From assembly GCA_043764135.1 (NCBI GenBank), contig JAYUKV010000137.1, forward strand, positions 1 through 7,698: DNA of 7,698 bases, written 5' to 3'. Under the pieces are notes generated by a model. It was given only the letters and a program-made list of their open reading frames with translations, had not been told where the DNA came from and searched no databases. Of this stretch, positions 1 to 5,129 are shown in pieces. Within the stretch, counting starts at the first letter, position 1, and each line of letters opens with the position of its first letter. Origin of the DNA: JAYUKV01 sp043764135 (GTDB lineage: Bacteria > Patescibacteriota > JACMRA01). The translations under genes and the position numbers were made by a program.

Positions 1-24
1 AACTAAATGTTATTCAAAATCAAA

Positions 25-45
25 AGAGATGCTAGAAGCATCTCT
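25..45 (-). terminator. Perfect 9-bp hairpin, terminator-like on the minus strand
   Basis: The arms AGAGATGCT (25-33) and AGCATCTCT (37-45) are perfect inverted repeats around a 3-nt loop. Read on the minus strand, the stem is followed by TTTTGATTTTG, an imperfect T-rich tail that suits an intrinsic terminator. The plus-strand tail is not T-rich. No clear gene ends directly before it on the minus strand, so it may terminate a small RNA or leftward read-through. The structure is certain; the role is inferred. Confidence 0.4.
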
Positions 46-54
46 GAATCTTGT

Positions 55-135
55 TATTAACAAGTTTAACATTATCTATTCAAGTTAAGCAATGCCACAT
101 TTTCATATTATCATGTCAAATATTAACAAGTTTAA
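55..135. repeat. 15-bp direct repeat, two copies 66 bp apart
   Basis: TATTAACAAGTTTAA occurs exactly at 55-69 and again at 121-135. Each copy is a near-palindrome around its centre. A related partial sequence (ATTCAAGTTAA) lies between them near 78-88. The spacing is roughly six helical turns, which would suit a pair of protein-binding sites, but such AT-rich words can recur by chance. The 1-260 stretch otherwise contains no reading frame I would support. Confidence 0.45.
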
Positions 136-260
136 TTATTATTTCCAACATGATTATCTTTGATATCCTAATATCATAACAGTGTAACTTAAGTATATAA
201 TAAATTCAACAAAGAATTATTAATTGGTTATGCCAATCACTAATGAGAAAGACTAAACTT

Positions 261-302
261 ACAGCGTATACCTTTATAAATGGTATACGCTGTTATTTTT
301 TT
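261..302 (+). terminator. Strong intrinsic terminator, plus strand
   Basis: A perfect 12-bp stem (ACAGCGTATACC at 261-272, GGTATACGCTGT at 282-293) encloses a 9-nt loop and is followed by TA and seven T (296-302). This is a textbook plus-strand terminator. No plus-strand protein gene lies between position 1 and this site, so it ends either a transcript entering from outside the window or a small non-coding RNA. On the minus strand the stem also follows the small gene at 304-531, but its T-tail there is poor. Confidence 0.75.
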
Positions 303-303
303 G

Positions 304-531
304 TTATTTCTGCAGTCTTAATATTCTTGATTGAAATTGCTCCTCAATACCCCATAAATATGAATAAGCTGATTTTGCGTTTTCTGCTAATTCTAGAGTT
401 TCAATATTGGTATTTACAAACTCAAGATATTCTCTAGCGCTTATAGTAGAGTTAAGAGTTAAGGAGTTATTGAGTAATTGTAACTCAATATCAAAAACCT
501 CCCCTCTTGAGGATATTACTTTATATGTCAT
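304..531 (-). CDS. Hypothetical small protein, 75 aa
   Basis: This is an ATG-started, TAA-terminated frame for a soluble 75-residue protein of no family I recognise. The N-terminal third (MTYKVISSRGEVFDIELQLL) looks like a beta-hairpin. Residues about 32-75 look helical and acidic, with a basic end (RILRLQK). The balanced Glu, Leu, Ser and Asn content resembles a real soluble protein more than the hydrophobic, aromatic frame opposite it. The start has no good Shine-Dalgarno sequence (AAGAAACATTT before ATG), like most genes here. The 12-bp hairpin at 261-293 follows its stop. It stands alone, without an operon partner. It could still be a chance frame. Confidence 0.45.
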   Translation of the reverse strand: MTYKVISSRGEVFDIELQLLNNSLTLNSTISAREYLEFVNTNIETLELAENAKSAYSYLWGIEEQFQSRILRLQK

Positions 532-577
532 AAATGTTTCTTAAAATTCGGTTCTTAAATTATATGTTATATGTTTA

Positions 578-608
578 TTTACTTTTTGTAGGTATTAATT
601 ATAATTAA
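578..608 (+). promoter_or_regulatory. Candidate promoter with overlapping palindrome, upstream of the S24 peptidase gene
   Basis: TTTACT (578-583) and a perfect TATAAT (600-605) are 16 bp apart, which suits a sigma-70 type promoter for the gene beginning at 696. The -10 box lies inside a perfect 14-bp palindrome, TTAATTATAATTAA (595-608), where a bound repressor would block transcription. AT-rich DNA produces such matches easily, so this is tentative. Confidence 0.35.
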
Positions 609-646
609 CGAAATTATCAGATTAAGTCAAGTATATGTTATCCAAA

Positions 647-663
647 TTTGTAATATTTGCAAA
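647..663. promoter_or_regulatory. Dyad in the S24 peptidase leader
   Basis: TTTGTAA (647-653) and TTGCAAA (657-663) form an inverted repeat with one mismatch around a TAT centre. It lies between the candidate promoter and the ATG at 696. A dyad in the leader of a LexA/UmuD-type gene is a plausible operator. The alternative TTG start at 657 falls inside this dyad, which slightly favours the downstream ATG. Confidence 0.3.
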
Positions 664-695
664 CAATAAAAACATGGATAATACTGTTTACAAAT

Positions 696-1073
696 ATGTA
701 TCAAATAAATATAAAAATAAAAACTAAATTAATCTCAAGACACTATCTATTGAGTAAAGAAATATTTAAGAAAAGTATAAAATCATTTATTCCTAAGCCT
801 ATTGAGAAATTCTGTGTAAGAATTGCAGGTGAATCAATGATCAACGCTGGCTTGTATCCAGGTGCAGTTGTGGAGGTAACAAAGAATCTTCACCCATGTC
901 ATAATGATATCATTCTGGCAAAAGTAAATGGAGTTCATACCATCAAAAGATTGTTAATAAACCATGATAACACATATACACTAATGCCTGAGAATATGGA
1001 ATTTGAGCCAATTCAGGTAGATATGAATTGTGATTTTGAAATTGAAGGTGTGATTACAAGAGTAGTTAGATAA
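696..1073 (+). CDS. UmuD-like S24 family peptidase (LexA C-terminal type)
   Basis: The family uses a Ser-Lys dyad for self-cleavage in SOS mutagenesis (UmuD) or repressor inactivation (LexA). The catalytic domain is clear: VRIAGESMINAGLYPGA carries the nucleophile Ser47, and HTIKRL carries Lys84, 37 residues later as in E. coli UmuD. The end, EIEGVITRVVR, matches the usual EIFGVVTHVIR. There is no DNA-binding helix-turn-helix, so it is UmuD-like rather than LexA. The N-terminus (residues 1-38) is Lys/Ile-rich and lacks the usual Cys-Gly or Ala-Gly cleavage site. I chose ATG 696 (125 aa). An in-frame TTG at 657 gives 138 aa and puts the dyad at Ser60/Lys97, the same numbers as E. coli UmuD, so that start stays possible. 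No umuC polymerase gene is adjacent. Confidence 0.72.
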   Translation: MYQINIKIKTKLISRHYLLSKEIFKKSIKSFIPKPIEKFCVRIAGESMINAGLYPGAVVEVTKNLHPCHNDIILAKVNGVHTIKRLLINHDNTYTLMPENMEFEPIQVDMNCDFEIEGVITRVVR

Positions 1074-1097
1074 TAATTTTAAAAAAACAATCTTGCT

Positions 1098-1103
1098 TAT
1101 AAT
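1098..1103 (+). promoter_or_regulatory. Candidate -10 box for the membrane protein gene (and fmt)
   Basis: A perfect TATAAT lies 25 bp before the ATG at 1129, in the 55-bp gap after the S24 peptidase gene. The -35 region is poor (T-rich around 1077-1080). It could start transcription of the membrane protein gene and fmt, which are only 8 bp apart. Confidence 0.33.
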
Positions 1104-1128
1104 TAACTAATTGATTATTATTTATATA

Positions 1129-1626
1129 ATGACATTTGCAGCTTGGGATAGTTACCCTTTATTTACAGACCACTCATTACTCCGTAAAAATATAATTTAT
1201 TTAGCTTTTGTAACTTTAATTATCATAATTGCATATTTTGTATTTGGTGTGAATGGTATTTCTCAAGGTAGTAATGTATTGAGAGTGATTCTGTTATTGA
1301 TTTTTATATTAATTGGAGGTTGGTTTATTAATAAAAGCTCAAAAGAGATTGAAATAAATTTAACTGATTCATCCATTACAATTGACTCCGAAAAAATTGA
1401 AGAATCTTCAATCTATGGTTTCGAAATTGTACAGCTTGACGGATATTTAGAATATACTATTTTAACAACCAAGTTATATGGACAATATAGATATTTTTAT
1501 AAAAAAATTAATGATACAGACAATCCTATTATAGCTAGGAATCTACTTGAAGTTTCTCAATATATCGAAGGGCTTGCACAAAGAGATTATTTACATAAAT
1601 TCTTAAGATATATAAAATTTAAATAA
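1129..1626 (+). CDS. Two-helix membrane protein with PH-like C-terminal domain
   Basis: This 165-residue protein has two membrane helices (about 21-40 and 48-67) joined by a short Gly/Ser-containing loop. A soluble tail of about 95 residues follows. The layout (N-terminal Trp6, paired helices, then EIEINLTDSSITID, YGFEIVQLDG and a helical end) resembles a small membrane-protein family common in CPR genomes whose tail looks like a bacterial pleckstrin-homology fold. This is recalled from family appearance, not from a search. Function is unknown; the tail is probably cytoplasmic. I preferred ATG 1129 over the in-frame TTG 1111, which would add only MIIIYI. The gene ends 8 bp before fmt, so the two are probably cotranscribed. 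No Shine-Dalgarno sequence is seen. Confidence 0.68.
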   Translation: MTFAAWDSYPLFTDHSLLRKNIIYLAFVTLIIIIAYFVFGVNGISQGSNVLRVILLLIFILIGGWFINKSSKEIEINLTDSSITIDSEKIEESSIYGFEIVQLDGYLEYTILTTKLYGQYRYFYKKINDTDNPIIARNLLEVSQYIEGLAQRDYLHKFLRYIKFK

Positions 1627-1634
1627 TCAATAAA

Positions 1635-2525
1635 ATGAAAACAGTATTTTTTTCCTCATCCCCATTTACTCTTCCAATATTGGAAGAGTTATTGGTAAAT
1701 CCAAAATTTGAATTGATAGGAGTGGTAACCCAACCTGATTGGGAACAAAGAGGTAAGATGTATAGTAATCCTATTGCAAGTTATTGTAATAAGAATAAAA
1801 TAAGACTATTCCAGCCATTTAAATTAAATAAAGAAGTTGAAAACTTTAAGTTATTTTTTCAAGATTTTGATTTAGGTGTTGTAGCCTCTTATGGACAAAT
1901 AATTAATAGTGAAATACTAAATTTCCCCAAAAAAGGAATGATAAATTGGCACCCTTCACTCTTACCTCTATATCGTGGACCAACTCCATTACAATTTTCT
2001 ATAGCTAATGGTGATAAATCAGGAGGGTTAACATGGATTAAGATGGATAAGGGAATGGACTCGGGAGACATTATTAAGTCTTACAATCTTGAATATAATA
2101 ATGAAAATTTTAACGAATTAATTAATAAGTTTGGCAAATTAGGTGCCAAAACTGTTGAAGAAGTTGTGACACAATATGAGACCGCAATTCTAACCCCTCA
2201 AGATCACGAATTAGCCACATTTACCAAACTTCTAACTAAGACATCAGGTTTTGTAGAATACCCCCAAAAAACATCGTCTAATGATCTTTTTGCAATTTAT
2301 AATGCATATTACACTTTTCCAAAATTAGTAATTCCAACTACAAGATTTGGAGAAGTAAAAATTCTAGATATGGAAATATTTGATTCTAATGATTTAAAGA
2401 TTGAAGAAGAAGATTCAGACTTTTATTATTATAAAGGAAAAATGTATCTAAAGTGTTTAGACGGAGTATTAAAAATCAATGAAATACAGTTATCTAACGG
2501 TAGAAAAGTTAAATCCACAAAATAG
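1635..2525 (+). CDS. fmt: Methionyl-tRNA formyltransferase, C-terminus cut short
   Basis: Fmt formylates initiator Met-tRNA using 10-formyl-tetrahydrofolate. The N-terminal Rossmann-like domain is well conserved: VVTQPD (30-35), SYGQII (85-90), INWHPSLLPLYRG (103-115) and MDSGDII (141-147). The catalytic residues Asn104, His106 and Asp142 (E. coli N106, H108, D144) are present. HPS replaces the common HAS. The C-terminal tRNA-binding domain begins around 205 (KLLTKTSGFVEYP). The protein is 296 aa against about 310-315. It ends at GRKVKSTK, where homologues continue with an Asp-Phe-Leu-Asn-Gly-like segment and a short tail. The TAG stop is the first three bases of the inverted-repeat element at 2523-2645, so insertion may have removed the last 15-20 residues. 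The core is intact and probably active. Confidence 0.9.
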   Translation: MKTVFFSSSPFTLPILEELLVNPKFELIGVVTQPDWEQRGKMYSNPIASYCNKNKIRLFQPFKLNKEVENFKLFFQDFDLGVVASYGQIINSEILNFPKKGMINWHPSLLPLYRGPTPLQFSIANGDKSGGLTWIKMDKGMDSGDIIKSYNLEYNNENFNELINKFGKLGAKTVEEVVTQYETAILTPQDHELATFTKLLTKTSGFVEYPQKTSSNDLFAIYNAYYTFPKLVIPTTRFGEVKILDMEIFDSNDLKIEEEDSDFYYYKGKMYLKCLDGVLKINEIQLSNGRKVKSTK

Positions 2526-2645
2526 ACCTCTTTCCTAATTAACAAAAAGCATGATAAAATCTCAATAAATCTCAATTTCAATACAGCAATTGTTAGACTT
2601 ATTGTTTGATTTATCCTATCGTTTGTGAATTAGGAACAAGGTCTA
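2523..2645. repeat. 123-bp self-complementary element (MITE-like or structured RNA)
   Basis: The ends are inverted repeats: TAGACCT (2523-2529) pairs with AGGTCTA (2639-2645), TTCCTAATT (2532-2540) with AATTAGGAA (2628-2636), and ACAAA (2542-2546) with TTTGT (2622-2626). That gives 21 pairs across 24 positions. Further pairing continues inward: GATAAAATC (2553-2561) with GATTTATC (2608-2615) with one bulged A, CAATAA (2563-2568) with TTATTG (2599-2604), and CAATT (2573-2577) with AATTG (2588-2592). The whole stretch folds into one long hairpin. Poly-A flanks both ends (AAAA left, AAAAAA right), so a target duplication cannot be judged. It may be a miniature inverted-repeat element inserted in the end of fmt, or a 3' UTR structure. 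Confidence 0.65.
2557..2576. repeat. Perfect 10-bp tandem duplication
   Basis: AAATCTCAAT occurs twice head to tail (2557-2566 and 2567-2576) within the left half of the self-complementary element. Only the first copy takes part in the best mid-stem pairing, so the second looks like a local duplication that enlarged the apical part of the hairpin. Confidence 0.7.
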
Positions 2646-2650
2646 AAAAA

Positions 2651-2686
2651 TAAAACACTATTATTATAGTGTTTTATAGTTTTTTT
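2651..2686. terminator. Bidirectional terminator between fmt and pgl
   Basis: TAAAACACTAT (2651-2661) and ATAGTGTTTTA (2666-2676) form a perfect 11-bp stem with a TATT loop. On the plus strand it is followed by TAG and seven T, ending the fmt transcript. On the minus strand it is followed by six T (2645-2650 region), ending pgl. The pgl stop codon (2685-2687) overlaps the plus-strand T-tract. This is a compact terminator for two convergent genes. Confidence 0.85.
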
Positions 2687-3389
2687 ATTCAGCCTCTTCT
2701 TCACAATAGAAGAATTGAACTTCAGGATGAGCAAATAAAAATTTGATAGGAAAATCTGAAGCTCTTTTATTACCATAAAAAGACTCTTCAATTATACTAT
2801 ATTTTTCTTCACCTGTGATATAAACAAAAATGTTCTTTGAGTTTAATATTGTATTAAGAGATAATGAAATTCTTTCTTTAACGTCATAATTATTTGTAGA
2901 AGTTATTATAACATTATCTGTTTCACCATTTAAATAGTTACCATTTGGAAACAAAGAAGCAATATGCCCATCTAGTCCTGCTCCTAAAATAATCAAATCA
3001 AAAATAGGTGCATCTAACAATGAAACTTCAGTATTATATGCATTTACTGTTTCTTCAATTGTATCTTTAATAACTATTGGATACAAATCCAAGCCTTTAT
3101 CTATAGCTTCGTCAACAGTTTTAAGAATCATTTTTTGGTTACTTTTATCAGATGATGGATCGATAAATCTTTCATCAACTTGGTAAAATTCAATGTTACT
3201 CCAGTCCAGATTTAATTTTGCCAATTCAGTATATAATAATTTAGGAGTGTTTCCACCTGCAACCGCAACTCTAAAAGTTCCAGTGTTGTAAATTGCATCT
3301 TCAGCGTAATTAAGAAAATAGTTTTTTATCGAATCAATCATTATCATCTCATCTTCATGGTGATTTAATTTTGGTTTATAGATATCCAT
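2685..3389 (-). CDS. pgl: 6-phosphogluconolactonase (DevB/SOL type)
   Basis: Pgl hydrolyses 6-phosphogluconolactone to 6-phosphogluconate in the oxidative pentose phosphate pathway, in the cytoplasm. The 234-residue length is normal. Family motifs appear in order: VAVAGGNTPK (41-50, usually SGGSTP), VDERFID (71-77), DKSNQKM (81-87), LGAGLDGHIASLFP (135-148, with the likely catalytic His142), and KERISLS (171-177). Gly137 and Leu139 vary from the commonest LGMGPDGH form. ATG 3389 fits the family start, and no Shine-Dalgarno sequence is seen in the short leader. The gene is monocistronic, convergent with fmt, and separated from the upstream tRNA by about 270 bp with its own candidate promoter. 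Neither glucose-6-phosphate dehydrogenase nor 6-phosphogluconate dehydrogenase is in the window. Confidence 0.93.
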   Translation of the reverse strand: MDIYKPKLNHHEDEMIMIDSIKNYFLNYAEDAIYNTGTFRVAVAGGNTPKLLYTELAKLNLDWSNIEFYQVDERFIDPSSDKSNQKMILKTVDEAIDKGLDLYPIVIKDTIEETVNAYNTEVSLLDAPIFDLIILGAGLDGHIASLFPNGNYLNGETDNVIITSTNNYDVKERISLSLNTILNSKNIFVYITGEEKYSIIEESFYGNKRASDFPIKFLFAHPEVQFFYCEEEAE

Positions 3390-3405
3390 ATTTAGTCGTA
3401 AGTAT

Positions 3406-3442
3406 TTTATAAATTTTTTTAAAAGTTTTTTAAAGTTTTTTT
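3406..3442 (-). promoter_or_regulatory. Candidate pgl promoter within phased A-tracts
   Basis: On the minus strand, TTTAAA (3429-3434) and TATAAA (3406-3411) are 17 bp apart. This predicts a start near 3399, giving a leader of about 9 nt before the pgl ATG. Three T-runs on the plus strand (3414-3420, 3426-3431, 3436-3442) repeat every 10.5-11.5 bp, so the A-tracts fall on one face of the helix and should bend the DNA. The boxes are AT-rich and not unique. Confidence 0.42.
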
Positions 3443-3463
3443 AATAGTGCTTTGATTTTAACA

Positions 3464-3536
3464 ATTCGAAATTAATCCAGAACCTAATTGCATTATCTTA
3501 GCATTGCTTTTCTTAGATGCCGGATAAAGTTCGAAT
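3464..3536. repeat. Imperfect inverted repeat in the pgl upstream region
   Basis: Positions 3464-3478 (ATTCGAAATTAATCC) pair with 3522-3536 (GGATAAAGTTCGAAT) at 13 of 15 positions, and CTAA (3484-3487) pairs further in with TTAG (3513-3516). Both arms contain the self-palindromic TTCGAA. The 3443-3631 stretch has no reading frame I would support; it holds this repeat and several homopolymer runs. It may be a decayed mobile hairpin, a small RNA or a regulatory site for pgl. Confidence 0.45.
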
Positions 3537-3631
3537 AAATTATCTTTTTTTGCACAAAAAAAATGACATTTCTACCAATATTACATTTTTATCATTTAGG
3601 CAAATTAACAATGTATTTAATTGAAATGCAT

Positions 3632-3660
3632 AAAAAAAAACCGCTTAGGTGATTTTTTTT
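3632..3660 (-). terminator. Terminator directly after tRNA-Lys
   Basis: Read on the minus strand, the tRNA CCA end is followed by eight A, TC, ACC-TAAGC-GGT, then nine T (3640-3632). The small GC core with flanking A/T runs forms a hairpin ending in a T-tract, as expected for a terminator of the ribosomal-protein/tRNA transcript. The plus strand is similarly shaped, so it may act in both directions. Confidence 0.6.
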
Positions 3661-3736
3661 TGGTGGACCCGGGGGGATTCGAACCCCCGACCAAAGGATT
3701 AAGAGTCCTCTGCTCTACCAACTGAGCTACAGATCC
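3661..3736 (-). tRNA. tRNA-Lys (anticodon CUU), CCA encoded
   Basis: A complete 76-nt cloverleaf can be folded by eye. The acceptor stem is GGATCTG with CGGGTCC (7 bp, including two G-T wobbles), with discriminator A and an encoded CCA. The D-arm is GCTC-AGTTGGTA-GAGC. The anticodon stem is GAGGA/TCCTT with loop CTCTTAA, giving anticodon CTT, which reads AAG (lysine). The variable loop is TGGTC, and the T-arm is GGGGG-TTCGAAT-CCCCC. It lies 30 bp after the khpA stop on the same strand and is probably processed from that transcript. No introns or unusual loops are seen. Confidence 0.96.
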
Positions 3737-3737
3737 A

Positions 3738-3759
3738 TTAGGAGTAATTAAACTCCTAA
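3738..3759 (-). other. 8-bp hairpin touching the tRNA 5' end
   Basis: TTAGGAGT (3738-3745) and ACTCCTAA (3752-3759) form a perfect stem with a 6-nt loop, one base upstream of the mature tRNA 5' end and just after the khpA stop. No T-tract follows, so it is unlikely to be a terminator. It could guide processing of the khpA-tRNA transcript or protect the khpA mRNA 3' end after RNase P cleavage. The structure is seen; the role is inferred. Confidence 0.5.
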
Positions 3760-3766
3760 AACTGTG

Positions 3767-4150
3767 CTAGTTTAAATTATAATCTTCTAGATCAACTTTT
3801 TCACTAGGCTTAGTTTCAGCCACTGGTTCAAATTCTTTAACATCAGTAGATGAGGTTTCTTTTGAATCTGTGTCTGAAGTTGCAGGAATAGAGCCTTCAC
3901 CAGGTTCATCGATTCTTAATCTGATGTTCATGTTGTTGACTTGACCTACTTTTTTAATGTACTTTTTGATAGCATTTGCCATTTCACCGTTGCGACCGAT
4001 TACGATACCCATATCCTCTCTTCCCACCTTTAGAATAAGGAGTACGCCCATTTCATCTACTTTTCTGGTTATTTCCACCGCTTCGGGATTGCGGACAATA
4101 TAGCTTAAGATTGACTCTAAAGCTTGGATATCAATAGTATTTTGAGACAT
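3767..4150 (-). CDS. khpA: KH-domain RNA-binding protein KhpA, with acidic C-terminal tail
   Basis: KhpA is a small single-KH-domain RNA-binding protein, commonly encoded next to rpsP, as here. Residues 1-82 form the KH domain: LESILSYIVRNPEAVEI, then LILKVGREDMGIVIGRNGEMANAIKKYI with the GRNG (GxxG) RNA-binding loop at 52-55. Residues 83-127 form a Ser/Thr/Glu/Asp-rich, probably disordered tail ending VDLEDYNLN. Typical KhpA is only 75-80 aa, so this tail is an addition. I chose ATG 4150 over the upstream TTG 4189: the KH domain begins there, GGAAAG lies 8 bp upstream (a rare Shine-Dalgarno-like site in this window), and a consensus promoter overlaps the longer version. Confidence 0.88.
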   Translation of the reverse strand: MSQNTIDIQALESILSYIVRNPEAVEITRKVDEMGVLLILKVGREDMGIVIGRNGEMANAIKKYIKKVGQVNNMNIRLRIDEPGEGSIPATSDTDSKETSSTDVKEFEPVAETKPSEKVDLEDYNLN

Positions 4151-4168
4151 AGAATTTACTTTCCATGT

Positions 4169-4197
4169 TTTATAAATAAAATTTGGCAATGTGTCAA
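4169..4197 (-). promoter_or_regulatory. Consensus promoter upstream of khpA
   Basis: On the minus strand, a perfect -35 TTGACA (4197-4192), a 17-bp spacer and TATAAA (4174-4169) lie in the 74-bp gap after rpsP. The predicted start near 4162 leaves a leader of about 12 nt before the khpA ATG at 4150. This would let khpA and tRNA-Lys be transcribed separately from the ribosomal-protein genes, and it argues against the TTG start at 4189. Confidence 0.6.
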
Positions 4198-4224
4198 ACC
4201 AAAAAGTTAAGGAAAAAGTAATTA

Positions 4225-4461
4225 TTACTTACTAATACCTTGAGCTTTTAAGATTCTTTCAACTCTATCAGAACATTCTACGTTTTGATCTAGCCAATAC
4301 TTTACTCTTTCAGAGTTTAATTTTGTTTCTTTTGTTCTTGGGTCAAAGAAACCTAAGTTTTCAATATATTGTTTAGAAACTGATTTTTTCTTATCAGCAA
4401 TTACAACTCTATATTGAATCTTATGTTTTCTTCCCATAGGATATAATCTAATTGTTAACAT
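4225..4461 (-). CDS. rpsP: 30S ribosomal protein S16 (bS16)
   Basis: S16 is a primary binder of 16S rRNA in the small subunit. The start MLTIRLYPMGRKHKIQYRVVIADKKK matches the family pattern (KIRL..MGRKK.P.YRIVVAD). It continues with YIENLGFFDPRTKETKLNSERVKYWLDQNVECSDRVERIL, as in normal S16. The 78-residue length is usual. It follows rpsD by 21 bp and precedes khpA. In other bacteria rpsP heads the rpsP-khpA-rimM-trmD cluster; here the pair is attached to the alpha-operon genes, and rimM and trmD are not present. The leader is A/T only, without a Shine-Dalgarno sequence. Confidence 0.95.
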   Translation of the reverse strand: MLTIRLYPMGRKHKIQYRVVIADKKKSVSKQYIENLGFFDPRTKETKLNSERVKYWLDQNVECSDRVERILKAQGISK

Positions 4462-4482
4462 AAATTTTAATTTTTTATTTTA

Positions 4483-5115
4483 TTATCCTACTTTTCTTGA
4501 ATAGTATTCAACCACTGGTGGTAAGTTGAAGTCTTGAGGAAGATCAGTCTCTATTGGAGTTGATAAAACTTTAAGAACTTTTGCTTTTGAAGCATCGATC
4601 CATACAGCTTTGTCTTTAGGAACTTCTAACTTGAATTCAGTCCAGAATGGGGATTTTAATTTATTTTCTTTTATTGTGATAACATCTTCTGAGTTAACAA
4701 TGTATGAAGGTATATTAACCGACTTACCGTTAACTTGGAAGTGTCCATGAGTAACAAGCTGTCTTGCTTGAGCTCTTGAGTTTGCTAGACCTCCTTTATA
4801 AACAACATTATCAAGTCTTCTTTCTAATGTAGTGATTACAAATTGACCTGTATCACCTTGTTTTGTAAAGGCTTTCTTGAATAAGTTACCCAATTGTCTT
4901 TCAGTTATACCATAAGTAAATCTTATAGCTTGCTTTTCGAGTAATTGAGCTCCGTAGTTAGAAAGTTTCTTGGTAAATTTCTTAGAATGCATTCCAGCCT
5001 TAAAAGGTCTTTTTGCATAATCATCTTTTGCACTGAAAGATCGAGCACCTTTCAAAAACAAATTTCTTTTTACTCTCTTTGATAATTTTGTTCTTGATTT
5101 TAAATATCTTGACAT
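4483..5115 (-). CDS. rpsD: 30S ribosomal protein S4 (uS4)
   Basis: S4 starts 30S assembly by binding the 5' domain of 16S rRNA, and in E. coli it represses its own operon. The 210-residue protein starts MSRYLKSRTKLSKRVKRNLFLKG. The S4 RNA-binding domain spans about 98-149 (ERRLDNVVYKGGLANSRAQA, then VTHGHFQVNGKSVNIPSYIV). The end DLPQDFNLPPVVEYYSRKVG matches the family C-terminus. It has no cysteine, so it is the zinc-free form. It follows rpsK by 14 bp. The usual next genes, rpoA and rplQ, are missing; rpsP follows instead. Confidence 0.96.
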   Translation of the reverse strand: MSRYLKSRTKLSKRVKRNLFLKGARSFSAKDDYAKRPFKAGMHSKKFTKKLSNYGAQLLEKQAIRFTYGITERQLGNLFKKAFTKQGDTGQFVITTLERRLDNVVYKGGLANSRAQARQLVTHGHFQVNGKSVNIPSYIVNSEDVITIKENKLKSPFWTEFKLEVPKDKAVWIDASKAKVLKVLSTPIETDLPQDFNLPPVVEYYSRKVG

Positions 5116-5129
5116 ATTAATATTATTAA

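Noticed and set aside
243..437. Plus-strand 64-codon frame
   Set aside because: It is hydrophobic and aromatic, begins before and runs through the strong terminator stem at 261-302, and lies opposite the more plausible minus-strand frame.
657..695. Frameshift in the N-terminus of the UmuD-like gene
   Set aside because: I translated the other two frames over 640-780; both are full of stops and show no UmuD-like N-terminal motif.
4151..4189. Longer KhpA from a TTG start at 4189 (13 extra residues)
   Set aside because: The extra residues are not part of the KH family, and the -10 box of a consensus promoter lies inside them. ATG 4150 has an upstream GGAAAG.
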